Shown here one piece after another: positions 37,182 to 45,118 of a DNA stretch of 64,000 nt. The stretch is from positions 434,001-498,000 of the forward strand of contig NZ_QQBB01000003.1 in the NCBI RefSeq assembly GCF_003350535.1. Reading direction: 5' to 3'. Made by a program: the position numbers and the translations under genes. A model generated the notes under the pieces. It ran no database searches. It saw only the letters and a program-made list of their open reading frames with translations, and was not told the DNA's origin. Each line of letters starts with the position of its first letter. The first letter of the stretch is position 1. The DNA is from Microvirga subterranea (GTDB lineage: Bacteria; Pseudomonadota; Alphaproteobacteria; Rhizobiales; Beijerinckiaceae).

Positions 37182-38360
37182 TCAGATGATGTAGAAGTTC
37201 GCAGCCGTCATCTTCAGGCCGGCGGCCAAGGTAGCGATCTTGACGCTGCCCGAGCTCCCCCAGCCATCGGCATCGTAGTACAGCGCGCCGGTGCCGCTGT
37301 CGTAGATGAGCCGGTCGTCCCCGTCATGGGCACGGGCCCCGATATAGAAAGCGCCGGACGGGAGGCTTCCTGCCTGAAGGGTCGTGAAGATCGCGTTCTC
37401 CAGCACGATCGTGTCGTCATAGACGTTGAAGTCCTTGATGGTGTCCTGGTTGGTGGAGCCGGGTTGCGTGTCGAACACGAAGGCGTCCTTGCCGGCTCCC
37501 CCGGTCAGGGTGTCGTTCCCGGTCTTGCCGTAGAGCATGTTGTTGCCCGACGTGCCGTAGATGGTGTTGTCGGCCCAGCCGCCGACGAACTTCTCGCCGT
37601 TCCAGGTGGAGAGCGTGCTCCCGGTCGGCGTGGGTGCCGGGCTCGGGCTGGTGGTCGAGCCCGCCGAGACGGAGCGCGCGCCGGAGCCGACCTCGATATC
37701 GATGTTCTTGTAGTTGATCGCGATGGTCTCGCCGGACGAAGGCGTGGCGCGGTAGATGCCCTCGCGCCAGTAGGTCTGCGTCTGCCCAAGATAACCGAGC
37801 TTGCCGCTGTAGTCGACGATCTGCTGCCCGTCGCGGTAGATGTCGACGTAGCCGCCGCCATAGGCGTCGATCTTGACCAGCATCTTCATCGTGTACCACT
37901 TGCCGCGAACCAGGTCCTGCGTGTCCTGGAACAGCTTCTGGTAAACCACGCTGCCGGAGGACGACTGGTAGTTTCCGTAGATCACCATCTTGTCGTTGCC
38001 CTCGAGCTTGATCTCGATCGGCGGCGATCCGCTGGTGTTGGAATGGAGCTGTCCCATCACCAGCCATCGGGCGGTGTTGTGCGAGCCGGGCTCGATCATG
38101 AACTGGTAGGCCACGCCGATTTCCTGAGACGTGGAGTATCGCGCGGTATCGTTGATCTCCGCGCGTTCGACGCCCCACGGATCAGTCCATGCGGAATCTG
38201 AGAACTGGTCACCTTTCCGAACCTCGAACCGCAGCGTGTTGTCGTCGGGAGATGAGAAGCTCCAGGACTTCTCGGCATCGACGACCCATTGCCTGTTGTC
38301 CAGGACGAAGACGTCGTAGTCACGCGTATTCGGGGTCCATTGAGAAGGCAGAATAATCAT
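37182..38360 (-). CDS. RTX-type secreted polysaccharide lyase-like protein
   Basis: A 392-residue protein without N-terminal signal. Residues 40-235 resemble the jelly-roll polysaccharide lyase family (PF14099, heparin lyase I/glucuronan lyase-like): GVERAEINDTARYSTSQEIGVAYQFMIE, ARWLVMGQLHSN, and a K-W-Y-T-M-K-M strand; these are family-level matches by eye. A Ser/Pro/Thr linker (about 238-252) precedes a short RTX array (GNNMLYGKTGNDTLTGGAGKD) and the C-terminal secretion module ending NFYII. The secretion module is homologous to that of the RTX protein at 23.4 kb. Exported via type I secretion, it may cut or bind acidic polysaccharide. ATG 38360 is chosen over TTG 38369. Confidence 0.78.
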   Translation of the reverse strand: MIILPSQWTPNTRDYDVFVLDNRQWVVDAEKSWSFSSPDDNTLRFEVRKGDQFSDSAWTDPWGVERAEINDTARYSTSQEIGVAYQFMIEPGSHNTARWLVMGQLHSNTSGSPPIEIKLEGNDKMVIYGNYQSSSGSVVYQKLFQDTQDLVRGKWYTMKMLVKIDAYGGGYVDIYRDGQQIVDYSGKLGYLGQTQTYWREGIYRATPSSGETIAINYKNIDIEVGSGARSVSAGSTTSPSPAPTPTGSTLSTWNGEKFVGGWADNTIYGTSGNNMLYGKTGNDTLTGGAGKDAFVFDTQPGSTNQDTIKDFNVYDDTIVLENAIFTTLQAGSLPSGAFYIGARAHDGDDRLIYDSGTGALYYDADGWGSSGSVKIATLAAGLKMTAANFYII

Positions 38361-38809
38361 CGGGCTCAATCCGTCGCTTGTTGTCGATCAGCAACCGGTG
38401 TGGGACCAGATGCCGCGGCCAAGCTACGAAAGTGCATTTGTTCAAAATGGGGCATCCTCTGGAACTAATCCCTAAGCGCCAAGATTCAAAACATTATCGG
38501 CATCAACGCAAAAGGCCAAAATACTGTAGAATATGCCGGTTTTTATCTTCAATGACTTAAATCCTTTGAAAAGAATTTAGGGACAACACGCTGAAAGGAT
38601 TACTCCTTCGTGCTGATATTCCTTGCGACTCACTGGCCGTGCGACGGCCGAAAAGGCTCGCGGCAGGCTTGAGGCAAGCTTGAATTTGTAAACCGATATT
38701 AACCTTTGGAGCCTCCCGGTTTCGCCCATCTCGACCCGCCCTGCGGAACGAGGAAAGACGCGCAGGCGGCGGTCCCGAAGCCTCAACCGGTCGCCACGAG
38801 AGGATCCGC
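38361..38809. other. 449-nt intergenic stretch with AT-rich core
   Basis: This lies between divergent genes (RTX lyase and a hypothetical). It is clearly AT-richer than the window average, particularly 38440-38590 and near 38690-38710. I see no credible coding frame or RNA gene. It probably contains promoters for both genes. Confidence 0.5.
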
Positions 38810-39124
38810 ATGAACCCTGAGCCCCGCATGCCCCGCGCCATCTCCCTGGCCGAAATCCAGGCCGGCTCGCTCGACATCGCGCCGCAGCAGCGAGAACCGA
38901 AAGAGCCGCTCGATCATGCGCCGGGCGCCGGCGGTCAGGGCCGCATCCTGCTCACCCTCCGCAGCATCGTCCACCCGCTCCCGCTGCCCAAGGGCGCGGA
39001 GCTCATCTCCCTCACCACCTACGACGGACGGCTCGTCGCCCTCACCAGCAAGGGGCCGTACATCCGGGACGGCGGCAGCTGGGAGAAGATCCTCGCCTCG
39101 CAACCCGATCCCGAACTGGCTTGA
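38810..39124 (+). CDS. Hypothetical protein
   Basis: A 104-residue soluble protein without signal or membrane segments. The central part (about 45-75) has a beta-strand-like RILLTLRSIVHPLPLPKGAELISLTTYDGRLVALTSKGPYI; the N-terminal 40 residues are Pro-rich and variable. I do not recognise it. Codon use is like the rest of the window, and AGAGGATCCGC precedes the ATG. Confidence 0.6.
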   Translation: MNPEPRMPRAISLAEIQAGSLDIAPQQREPKEPLDHAPGAGGQGRILLTLRSIVHPLPLPKGAELISLTTYDGRLVALTSKGPYIRDGGSWEKILASQPDPELA

Positions 39125-39272
39125 CTGTGGCATGACAGGCGCCCGGACGGCGGTCCTGGAGTCGTGTTGCAGACCTGCCGCAACGTTAGAGAATCCGCGA
39201 AAGGGTTCGGATGCTCCTTGCTCCCGGTGAGCGGCGCGATCTATAGCCGCGCTGCCAAGGGAGAGTACAGTC

Positions 39273-40037
39273 ATGGCAAAGTTGACCTGGAACGGTTCTT
39301 ACGGATTCGACCTGAGTTTTCTGAACCTCAGCAACGTCACTTACGGATCGAGCTACACAACGACCTACACGAGCTTCATCGCTTACTACGGAAGCCGCTC
39401 GACCCGAGACGAATTCCACGGCTCCGGCTTCACCTACGATGCCGATGGCATTCCCACCGGCGGCACGGTCACGAGCTATGCGAACTATGAGAACGGCAGG
39501 CTTCTCGGCTCGATCTCGGGCATGAGTCTCTCCGCCACGGCGCTCGTGACGGCGGCGAGCACCTACAGCACCAGGGACGACATGGCCCTGTACAAGGCTG
39601 CCCTCCGCGGCAACGACCAGATCACGGGCGGCAGGGCTGACGACCGGCTCGAGGGCTTCGGCGGCAACGACAAGATCACCGGCGGTCGCGGCGCCGACAT
39701 GCTCTACGGCGGCACGGGCGCCGACACGTTCGTGTTCAAGTCGGTCCGGGATTCCGGCCCGACCTCCGACGACTGCGACTTCATCATGGATTTCTCGACG
39801 CGACAGAGGGACAAGATCGATCTGTCGGCGATCGACGCGAACCTGTCGCGCAAAGGCAACCAGGCCTTCAGCTTCATCGGCGCGAAGGAGTTCGGGGCCA
39901 AGGCAGGAGAGCTCCGGTACGAAAAGCTCGAAAGCTACACGGTCGTCGAAGGGGATGTGAACGGGGACGGGGTGGCGGACTTCTCCATTGCCCTGAAGGG
40001 CCTTCACTCCCTGTCGAAGAGCTACTTCATCCTCTGA
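39273..40037 (+). CDS. RTX calcium-binding protein with serralysin-like C-terminus
   Basis: A 254-residue protein without N-terminal signal. The first 110 residues (Tyr/Ser/Thr-rich) are a probable beta-strand domain I cannot name. About 111-155 hold RTX repeats (GNDQITGGRADDRLEGFGGND, GGRGADMLYGGTGAD). The C-terminal 100 residues resemble the serralysin M10_C module: DFIMDFSTRQRDKIDLSAID, GKAGEL-like strand and GDVNGDGVADFSIALKG, ending SKSYFIL, the hydrophobic end used for type I export. No protease motif (HExxH) is present, so it is not a peptidase. A perfect terminator follows. Confidence 0.85.
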   Translation: MAKLTWNGSYGFDLSFLNLSNVTYGSSYTTTYTSFIAYYGSRSTRDEFHGSGFTYDADGIPTGGTVTSYANYENGRLLGSISGMSLSATALVTAASTYSTRDDMALYKAALRGNDQITGGRADDRLEGFGGNDKITGGRGADMLYGGTGADTFVFKSVRDSGPTSDDCDFIMDFSTRQRDKIDLSAIDANLSRKGNQAFSFIGAKEFGAKAGELRYEKLESYTVVEGDVNGDGVADFSIALKGLHSLSKSYFIL

Positions 40038-40043
40038 CGGAAC

Positions 40044-40076
40044 AGAGCTGATTCCATTTTGCGTGGAATCAGCTCT
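40044..40076. terminator. Bidirectional terminator
   Basis: AGAGCTGATTCCA and TGGAATCAGCTCT form a perfect 13-bp stem with a 7-nt loop containing TTTT. It stands between convergent genes (RTX protein and pentapeptide-repeat protein) and probably ends both. Confidence 0.85.
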
Positions 40077-40133
40077 TTCCTCGGCGCAGCGCGCTCCTGA
40101 TGGCGATCGGGATCCACTTTGCCCGAAAGCGCC

Positions 40134-40919
40134 TCAGTCGGCCTCCTCGGCGCAAGGCCATGAGGGCGGCGGCGTCAGCCCCGCAGGCAGCTTCGTGTCG
40201 CTCGTGCCGCAGGCGATATCGACCTGTGCCTGTGTCAGCCCGGTCGCACCGCTCAGGTCGGCCCCGCCGATCTGGGTCAGATAGAGATAGGCCCGCGTAA
40301 AATTCGTGCCTCTCAGGTTGGCTCCGGCGAGACGAGCGCGGGACAGGTTCGAATAGCCGAAGTTCACGCCCGACAGATTTGCGTTCTGGAAGATGACGCG
40401 CGCGAGTTCCGCCTTCGACATGTCGGCGCCGGACAGATCGGCGCCGCTGAAGTCGGACCTGTTCAGTTCGGCCTTGGAGAAGCTCACGCCGGCCGCCTTC
40501 ACCTGCGCGAAGTTCGAGCGGCTCATGTCCGCTGACGAGAAGCCCGCACCGGTGAGGTTGGCCTGTCCGAAATTGGCGCGCCACCCGATCGACTTCGAGA
40601 AATCCGATTGCGACAGATCCGCTCCTTCGAATCGGGTCCGGCTGACCTCGGTCTCGGTCAGCTTCGCGCCGACGAGCTTCGAGCCGGCGAAGTCGCTGAG
40701 CGTGAGAAGGGAGCGGGCGAAGTTGCTGCCGCTCAGGTCGTCCCCTGCGAGCATCAGGCGGGCCTTCGAGCAGCCCGACCAATCGACGCCGGGTCCCGGG
40801 CTGTCCTGGCACTTCGCCTCAGCCGCGCCGGTGGAGACGGCGAGGACGAGGATCGCTCCCGCCAAAAGGCCGGCACGCCCTGCCCCGAACACTTCGCCTG
40901 CGCGCGCGTTACACTGCAT
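40134..40919 (-). CDS. Secreted pentapeptide-repeat protein
   Basis: A 261-residue protein with a signal peptide (about 1-35, ending AAEA-K). Residues 55-225 are a long run of pentapeptide repeats, A(D/N)LSx type: DLSGSNF, ADLSQSDF, ANLTGAGF, ADMSRSNF, ADLSGADM, ANLSGVNF, ANLRGTNF. They form a right-handed square beta-helix. The C-terminus has ACGTSDTKLPAGLTPPPSWPC, a typical cap. Two cysteine pairs suggest disulfides in the periplasm. The family has no single function. GAGAGGGAAAG precedes the chosen ATG. Confidence 0.88.
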   Translation of the reverse strand: MQCNARAGEVFGAGRAGLLAGAILVLAVSTGAAEAKCQDSPGPGVDWSGCSKARLMLAGDDLSGSNFARSLLTLSDFAGSKLVGAKLTETEVSRTRFEGADLSQSDFSKSIGWRANFGQANLTGAGFSSADMSRSNFAQVKAAGVSFSKAELNRSDFSGADLSGADMSKAELARVIFQNANLSGVNFGYSNLSRARLAGANLRGTNFTRAYLYLTQIGGADLSGATGLTQAQVDIACGTSDTKLPAGLTPPPSWPCAEEAD

Positions 40920-41147
40920 CTTTCCCTCTCGACTCCACCTGCACGACCTCCCCGGACGGTGAGCGGATCCCACAGGCGCCTGGGCCACCTTCCCCATCCG
41001 GACGATTGTGGCAAATCGCGGCTAAGAAACAAGCATCGACGGATGCCTTCGGGTTCCATCCCGAGAGACGGAGAAGATGCGGGACAAGAGACTCGACTTC
41101 TGCACCTTATAGCTTAGGTTCCGCTTCGGAATGCATGGAGGAACACA

Positions 41148-41441
41148 ATGCGTATGAAGGCGTCGATCCCCGTCCTGGTCCTGGCAGGACTTGCCCTGGC
41201 CGGCTGCAACACGGGCGCGCCTCAAGGTGTCCTCCCGCGCGATCCCCTGCCCCCTCCGCCGTCGCTCGGCGGCAGCGCTCCGAGCGCCTCGCGCCAGTCG
41301 ACCGCGGCAGAGCGGCCCAACACGACCGTGCGCCGCCGCGCCATCGACGTTCCCGACCGGATCGAGACGCCGCGGCCTCGATCCCCATCCGTCGAGCCCG
41401 TCATGACCCCGAGCGGCGCCGGCGCCGGCTTCCGCTTCTGA
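41148..41441 (+). CDS. Putative lipoprotein
   Basis: A 97-residue lipoprotein. The signal peptide ends in the lipobox LALAGC (Cys 20), so the mature protein would be anchored by the Cys. The rest is Pro/Ser/Arg-rich and probably disordered, with a hydrophobic Phe-Arg-Phe at the very end (AGAGFRF). No family recognised. GGAGGAACACA precedes the ATG. A 43-residue membrane protein gene follows after 15 nt. Confidence 0.75.
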   Translation: MRMKASIPVLVLAGLALAGCNTGAPQGVLPRDPLPPPPSLGGSAPSASRQSTAAERPNTTVRRRAIDVPDRIETPRPRSPSVEPVMTPSGAGAGFRF

Positions 41442-41456
41442 TAGGGGACCCTGACC

Positions 41457-41588
41457 ATGGCCCATCATCCCAAGCGACATTCCGCCCCGCTGGAGCGGCC
41501 GAGACATCAGCGCGTCATCGCCGTAGTGATCGCCCTCATGGTGCTGGCTCTGGCGATCTACGGCTATCAGTTCTGGTGGAGCGAATAG
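41457..41588 (+). CDS. Small single-pass membrane protein
   Basis: A 43-residue protein with a basic, His-rich N-terminus (MAHHPKRHSAP, then RPRHQRV) and one transmembrane helix (about 20-37) ending in YQFWWSE. It starts 15 nt after the lipoprotein gene with GGGGACC upstream, and is followed by a short hairpin. It is probably real because of the clean topology and tight spacing; the function is unknown. Confidence 0.6.
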   Translation: MAHHPKRHSAPLERPRHQRVIAVVIALMVLALAIYGYQFWWSE

Positions 41589-41604
41589 GCCCCCTATAGA
41601 GAAA

Positions 41605-41622
41605 GGCCTCCCGATAGAGGCC
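41605..41622. terminator. Short hairpin between convergent genes
   Basis: GGCCTC and GAGGCC pair around a 6-nt loop, flanked by AAA on the left and CCCCTTCTC on the right. It is a weak terminator between the small membrane gene and the convergent lipoprotein gene. Confidence 0.5.
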
Positions 41623-41647
41623 CCTTCTCATGTGCATTCCCGGGCCT

Positions 41648-42163
41648 TCAGTTCCCGAAGATTTCGCCGCAGCGCGAGAACGAGAAGGCGGCGCCCTCCG
41701 TGTCGCGGCTGATCCGCACCGCCTGGATGGTGCCCTGCTCGTCGGCCGTGATCTGGGCCTCGCAGACGAGGTGGACGTTCTGCGGCGGGCGAACCATCGT
41801 CGTGACCGGCGCCGAATAGCCGAAGGACGAACTCGTGGTGCTCGACCGGGTGACCGTAACGCCGGGTGCCGGTCTGGCCGTCACCGTCGTAGTCTTCTCC
41901 GATACCCGCATCGGCGACGAGAACCCCGGCTGGGTGCTGTACTGGGCGGGCCGGACGTAATCCATCTCCCCGCCCCGCCAGGTATAGATCGTGCCGCCCG
42001 AATCCAGCGCGTAGCTCGAAACCGGCGGACCGTTCTCGACGAAGAAGCGGTCGATCGGCTCGCCGATCCACTTGGCCCGGACGGATTGCGCCGCCTCCTC
42101 CGTGGTCACGCAGCCCGCAAGAGCGAGCACCGCGACGAGCGCGGCGCCGGCAGATTTCATCAT
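41648..42163 (-). CDS. Putative lipoprotein
   Basis: A 171-residue lipoprotein. The signal peptide carries the lipobox LALAGC at residue 18. After a short helical part (VTTEEAAQSVRAKWIGEPIDRFF) comes a beta-rich region (YALDSGGTIYTWRGGE) reminiscent of small outer-membrane-assembly-type lipoproteins, then a Thr/Ser-rich stretch and a C-terminal strand region with two cysteines (LVCEAQITADEQGTIQ, FSRCGEIFGN). The family is not recognised. GGGGGGACTC precedes the ATG. Confidence 0.75.
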   Translation of the reverse strand: MMKSAGAALVAVLALAGCVTTEEAAQSVRAKWIGEPIDRFFVENGPPVSSYALDSGGTIYTWRGGEMDYVRPAQYSTQPGFSSPMRVSEKTTTVTARPAPGVTVTRSSTTSSSFGYSAPVTTMVRPPQNVHLVCEAQITADEQGTIQAVRISRDTEGAAFSFSRCGEIFGN

Positions 42164-42279
42164 GGTTGAGTCCCCCCTGAAGCCTTGTCGTTGCCAGCCT
42201 ATCTGCCGCAACGGAAGCTGGAACCGCAACCCGACCGTGGGACTATTTCCCTCCTATCCTTAACGGCCTGGGCGATGGC

Positions 42280-43077
42280 TCACTTCACGAAGGTCTTCGA
42301 GAGGCCGACCGTGCGGTCGACGATCATCACCACCGCGAGGGTCAGAAGGATCAGCAGAACCGAGACGCTCGCCACGAGCGGATCGGCCCGGCTCTCCACA
42401 TGGTGGAACAGTTCGACCGGAAGCGTCGTGAGCCGCGGCCCCGTGAGGAAGAGGGTGATCACCACCTCGTCGAAGGAGACCAGGAAGCACAGAGCCGTCG
42501 CGGCCACGATGCCCGGCGCCATCATGGGAAGGGTGACGCGCCGGAAGACCGTCAGCGGACGCCCTCCCAGCGTCGAGGCCGCCTCCTCGCAGGAGAGGTT
42601 GAGGTTGCCGAGCGTCGTCGCCAGAACGCGCAGCGCATAGGGCAGCGTGATCACGAGGTGGCCGATGACGAGGCCCGTGAAGGTGCCGAGGAAGCCGATC
42701 GACGCGAACACGATCAGGATCGCAAGGCCCAGCACGATGGTCGGCAGGAGCAACGGCGCGGTGAACAGGTTGTACAGGAACGTCGACCCCATCGTGCGCA
42801 TCCTGACGATTACATAGGCGGCCGGGATCGCGACCGCGAGCGAGATCAGGGTGACGATCGCGCCGAGCATGAGGCTCGTCCAGAATGCCGAGATCATCTT
42901 CGGGTTGTCGGCGAGCGCTGCATACCAGCGCAAGGACCAACTCTCCGGCGGGAAGGACAGGATCTGCTCGCCGCTGAAGGAGATCGGCACGACGAGGATC
43001 ACGGGCGCCAGCAGGAACAGGAACAGCACCGCCACGACGATCTTCATGGGGACGGAGGTTTCATTCGCTTCCATCAC
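42280..43077 (-). CDS. ABC transporter permease, PotC-type
   Basis: A 265-residue permease with six helices. The EAA-loop region reads CEEAASTLGGRPLTVFRRVTLPMMAPGIVAATALCF. The C-terminus ends VMIVDRTVGLSKTFVK. PotC-type permeases serve polyamine/opine-type and related transporters. It is the last gene in the minus-strand unit nitrilase - RraA - binding protein - ATPase - permease - permease, 6 nt after the previous permease. Confidence 0.9.
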   Translation of the reverse strand: MMEANETSVPMKIVVAVLFLFLLAPVILVVPISFSGEQILSFPPESWSLRWYAALADNPKMISAFWTSLMLGAIVTLISLAVAIPAAYVIVRMRTMGSTFLYNLFTAPLLLPTIVLGLAILIVFASIGFLGTFTGLVIGHLVITLPYALRVLATTLGNLNLSCEEAASTLGGRPLTVFRRVTLPMMAPGIVAATALCFLVSFDEVVITLFLTGPRLTTLPVELFHHVESRADPLVASVSVLLILLTLAVVMIVDRTVGLSKTFVK

Positions 43078-43083
43078 AAGCTC

Positions 43084-43965
43084 CTAGTCGATGGCGCGCA
43101 GCACGCGGGCATAGGCCGCCAAGGCTGCTCCGAAGATGATCAGCACCAGCATCGACAGCGTCGCGGCCAGCGGCCAGTTCAGCGTCACGATAGCCTGGTC
43201 GTAGATCTCGGTCGCGAGCAGGAAGACCCGCCCTCCTCCGAGCAGCTTCGGGGTGATGAAGGACGACACCGCCAGCACGAAGCAGAGCAGGCAACCGAGC
43301 GCGATGCCGGGCAGCGTCAGCGGCAGGATCACCCGCCAGAAGGTCCGGGCCGGCGGGGCACCGAGGGTCATGGCCGCCTCCTCCACCCGCGGATCGAGAC
43401 GGCCGAAGCCGGCGAGCAGCGAGAGGATCATGTACGGCATCAGGATCTCGGTCAGGCCGATGATCACGCCTGTGGTGTTGAACATCAGGCGCGGCGGCGA
43501 GAAGCCCATGGCCGCGATGGTGCTGACGATCGGGCCCTGGTCGGCAAGGAGCGCGATCCAGCCGTAGGTGCGCACCACAGCGGAGGTGAGCAGCGGCGAG
43601 ATCACGAGCACGGTGAGGAACGTGCGCCAGCGCCCGGAGCTGCGGTGGAGATAAAGCGCGATCGGATAGGACACCACGAGGGTCGCCAGGGTGATGCCGA
43701 GGCTCACCGTGATCGAGTTGACGATCAGCTCGACGTAGAAGGTATCGCCGAACAGGCCCGTCCAGTTGGCGAGCGTGAAGGCCTCGCGCACGCCGCCGCC
43801 GGCGAGCGCCTCGTTGAACGACATCCTGGCCAGGTTGAGGACCGGCAGGATGAAGCCGATGGCGTTGATGATCGCGATCGGGAGAAGGAGCAGGGTCGCC
43901 GTTCCGGTCCGGCCGAGGGCCAGACGCGGCATGGCCGGTACGGAGGGAGCCGCGATCGCCGTCAT
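43084..43965 (-). CDS. ABC transporter permease, PotB-type
   Basis: A 293-residue permease with six helices. The N-terminal helix is TATLLLLPIAIINAIGFILPVLNLARMSF; the EAA loop is PRVEEAAMTLGAPPARTFWRVILPLTLPGIA. It makes the channel with the PotC-type partner. Its ATG overlaps the ATPase stop (ATGA). A longer upstream reading frame exists, but residues before MTAIAAPS lie in the ATPase gene in another frame. Confidence 0.9.
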   Translation of the reverse strand: MTAIAAPSVPAMPRLALGRTGTATLLLLPIAIINAIGFILPVLNLARMSFNEALAGGGVREAFTLANWTGLFGDTFYVELIVNSITVSLGITLATLVVSYPIALYLHRSSGRWRTFLTVLVISPLLTSAVVRTYGWIALLADQGPIVSTIAAMGFSPPRLMFNTTGVIIGLTEILMPYMILSLLAGFGRLDPRVEEAAMTLGAPPARTFWRVILPLTLPGIALGCLLCFVLAVSSFITPKLLGGGRVFLLATEIYDQAIVTLNWPLAATLSMLVLIIFGAALAAYARVLRAID

Positions 43966-45080
43966 GCGCCCCTCCCGAACACCATCGTGTCCTCCACGCG
44001 CCAGAGCACCGCGACCGGGGCCCCGACCTTCCGGAATCCGCGGCCGTGGTCGGAAGCGGCTTCGACCACGATCTCGGTTCCGTCCACGTCGACGTGGTAC
44101 TGGAGCAGGTCGCCCACGAAGGTGACGCGGGTGAGACTTCCGGCCAGGCGGTTGACGCCCTCGGACGCGGCATCCTCTCCGGACCCGACATCGACCAGCT
44201 TCATGCGGTGCGGACGGATCATGATCTCGACCTTGCCGCCGGGCCGCCCGGGCACCTGCACGGCCATGGAGCCGATCGCGACGCGCCCATCGCCCTGGGC
44301 GATGCCTTCGAGACGGTTGGTGCGCCCGACGAAGGAGGCGACGAACGGGGTCGCCGGATGTTCGTAGACCTCGACCGGCGTCCCCATCTGCTCGAGCTTG
44401 CCGCCGCGCATGACCACGACCTTGTCGCACATGCTCAGCGCCTCGACCTGATCGTGCGTGACGAAGACCGCCGTGATGCCCAAGCTCTGCTGGATGTCGC
44501 GGATCTCGTTGCGCATCTCGTCGCGCAGCTTCGCGTCGAGGTTGGAGAGCGGCTCGTCGAGCAGCAGGATCGAAGGGCGGATCACGAGGGCGCGGGCCAG
44601 CGCCACGCGCTGCTGCTGACCGCCCGAAAGCTCGCGCGGCTTGCGCTCGGCCAGGGCTTCGAGGCGCACCATGGCGAGCGCCTCCTTCACCCGCCGCTCG
44701 ATCTCCGGCTTCGGCAAGGAGCGCATCTCCAGCCCGAACGCCACGTTCTTGGCAACCGTCATGTGCGGGAACAGGGCATAGGACTGGAACACGAGCCCCA
44801 TGTCGCGCCGGTAGGTCGGCACCTGCGTGATGTCCTGCGACGCGACGACGATCCGTCCGTCGGTCGGCTTGATGAGCCCCGCCACCATGCGCAGGGTCGT
44901 GGTCTTGCCGCAGCCGGAAGGCCCGAGGAGCGCCACCAGCTCTCCTTTCGGGACCGCCAGGTCCAGAGCCGCGACGGCGACGGAATCGCCATAGCGCTTC
45001 GTGAGTCCGTCGAGGCGCAGGTGCGCGTCGCGGTCGTCGGACAGGGTCGGGCTCCCGGAACGGATGGTCTGATGCATCAT
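43962..45080 (-). CDS. ABC transporter ATPase, PotA-type
   Basis: A 372-residue ATPase. Walker A GPSGCGKTT, Q-loop FQSYALFPHMTV, signature LSGGQQQRVALARA, Walker [15 protein letters not shown] and switch His [12 protein letters not shown] are intact. The C-terminal TOBE domain (about 270-365) includes IMIRPHRMKLVDVG. It energises the PotB/PotC-type permeases. ATG 45080 has GGAGAAAGCC upstream. Confidence 0.92.
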   Translation of the reverse strand: MMHQTIRSGSPTLSDDRDAHLRLDGLTKRYGDSVAVAALDLAVPKGELVALLGPSGCGKTTTLRMVAGLIKPTDGRIVVASQDITQVPTYRRDMGLVFQSYALFPHMTVAKNVAFGLEMRSLPKPEIERRVKEALAMVRLEALAERKPRELSGGQQQRVALARALVIRPSILLLDEPLSNLDAKLRDEMRNEIRDIQQSLGITAVFVTHDQVEALSMCDKVVVMRGGKLEQMGTPVEVYEHPATPFVASFVGRTNRLEGIAQGDGRVAIGSMAVQVPGRPGGKVEIMIRPHRMKLVDVGSGEDAASEGVNRLAGSLTRVTFVGDLLQYHVDVDGTEIVVEAASDHGRGFRKVGAPVAVLWRVEDTMVFGRGA

Positions 45081-45118
45081 GGCTTTCTCCAGCGGGCGTT
45101 CGGCTGCGGCAGGTGCGG

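Noticed and set aside
38378..38560. 60-codon frame in the AT-rich spacer
   Set aside because: Residue pattern (basic, Cys/His scattered), no ribosome site and base composition unlike genes here; treated as non-coding.
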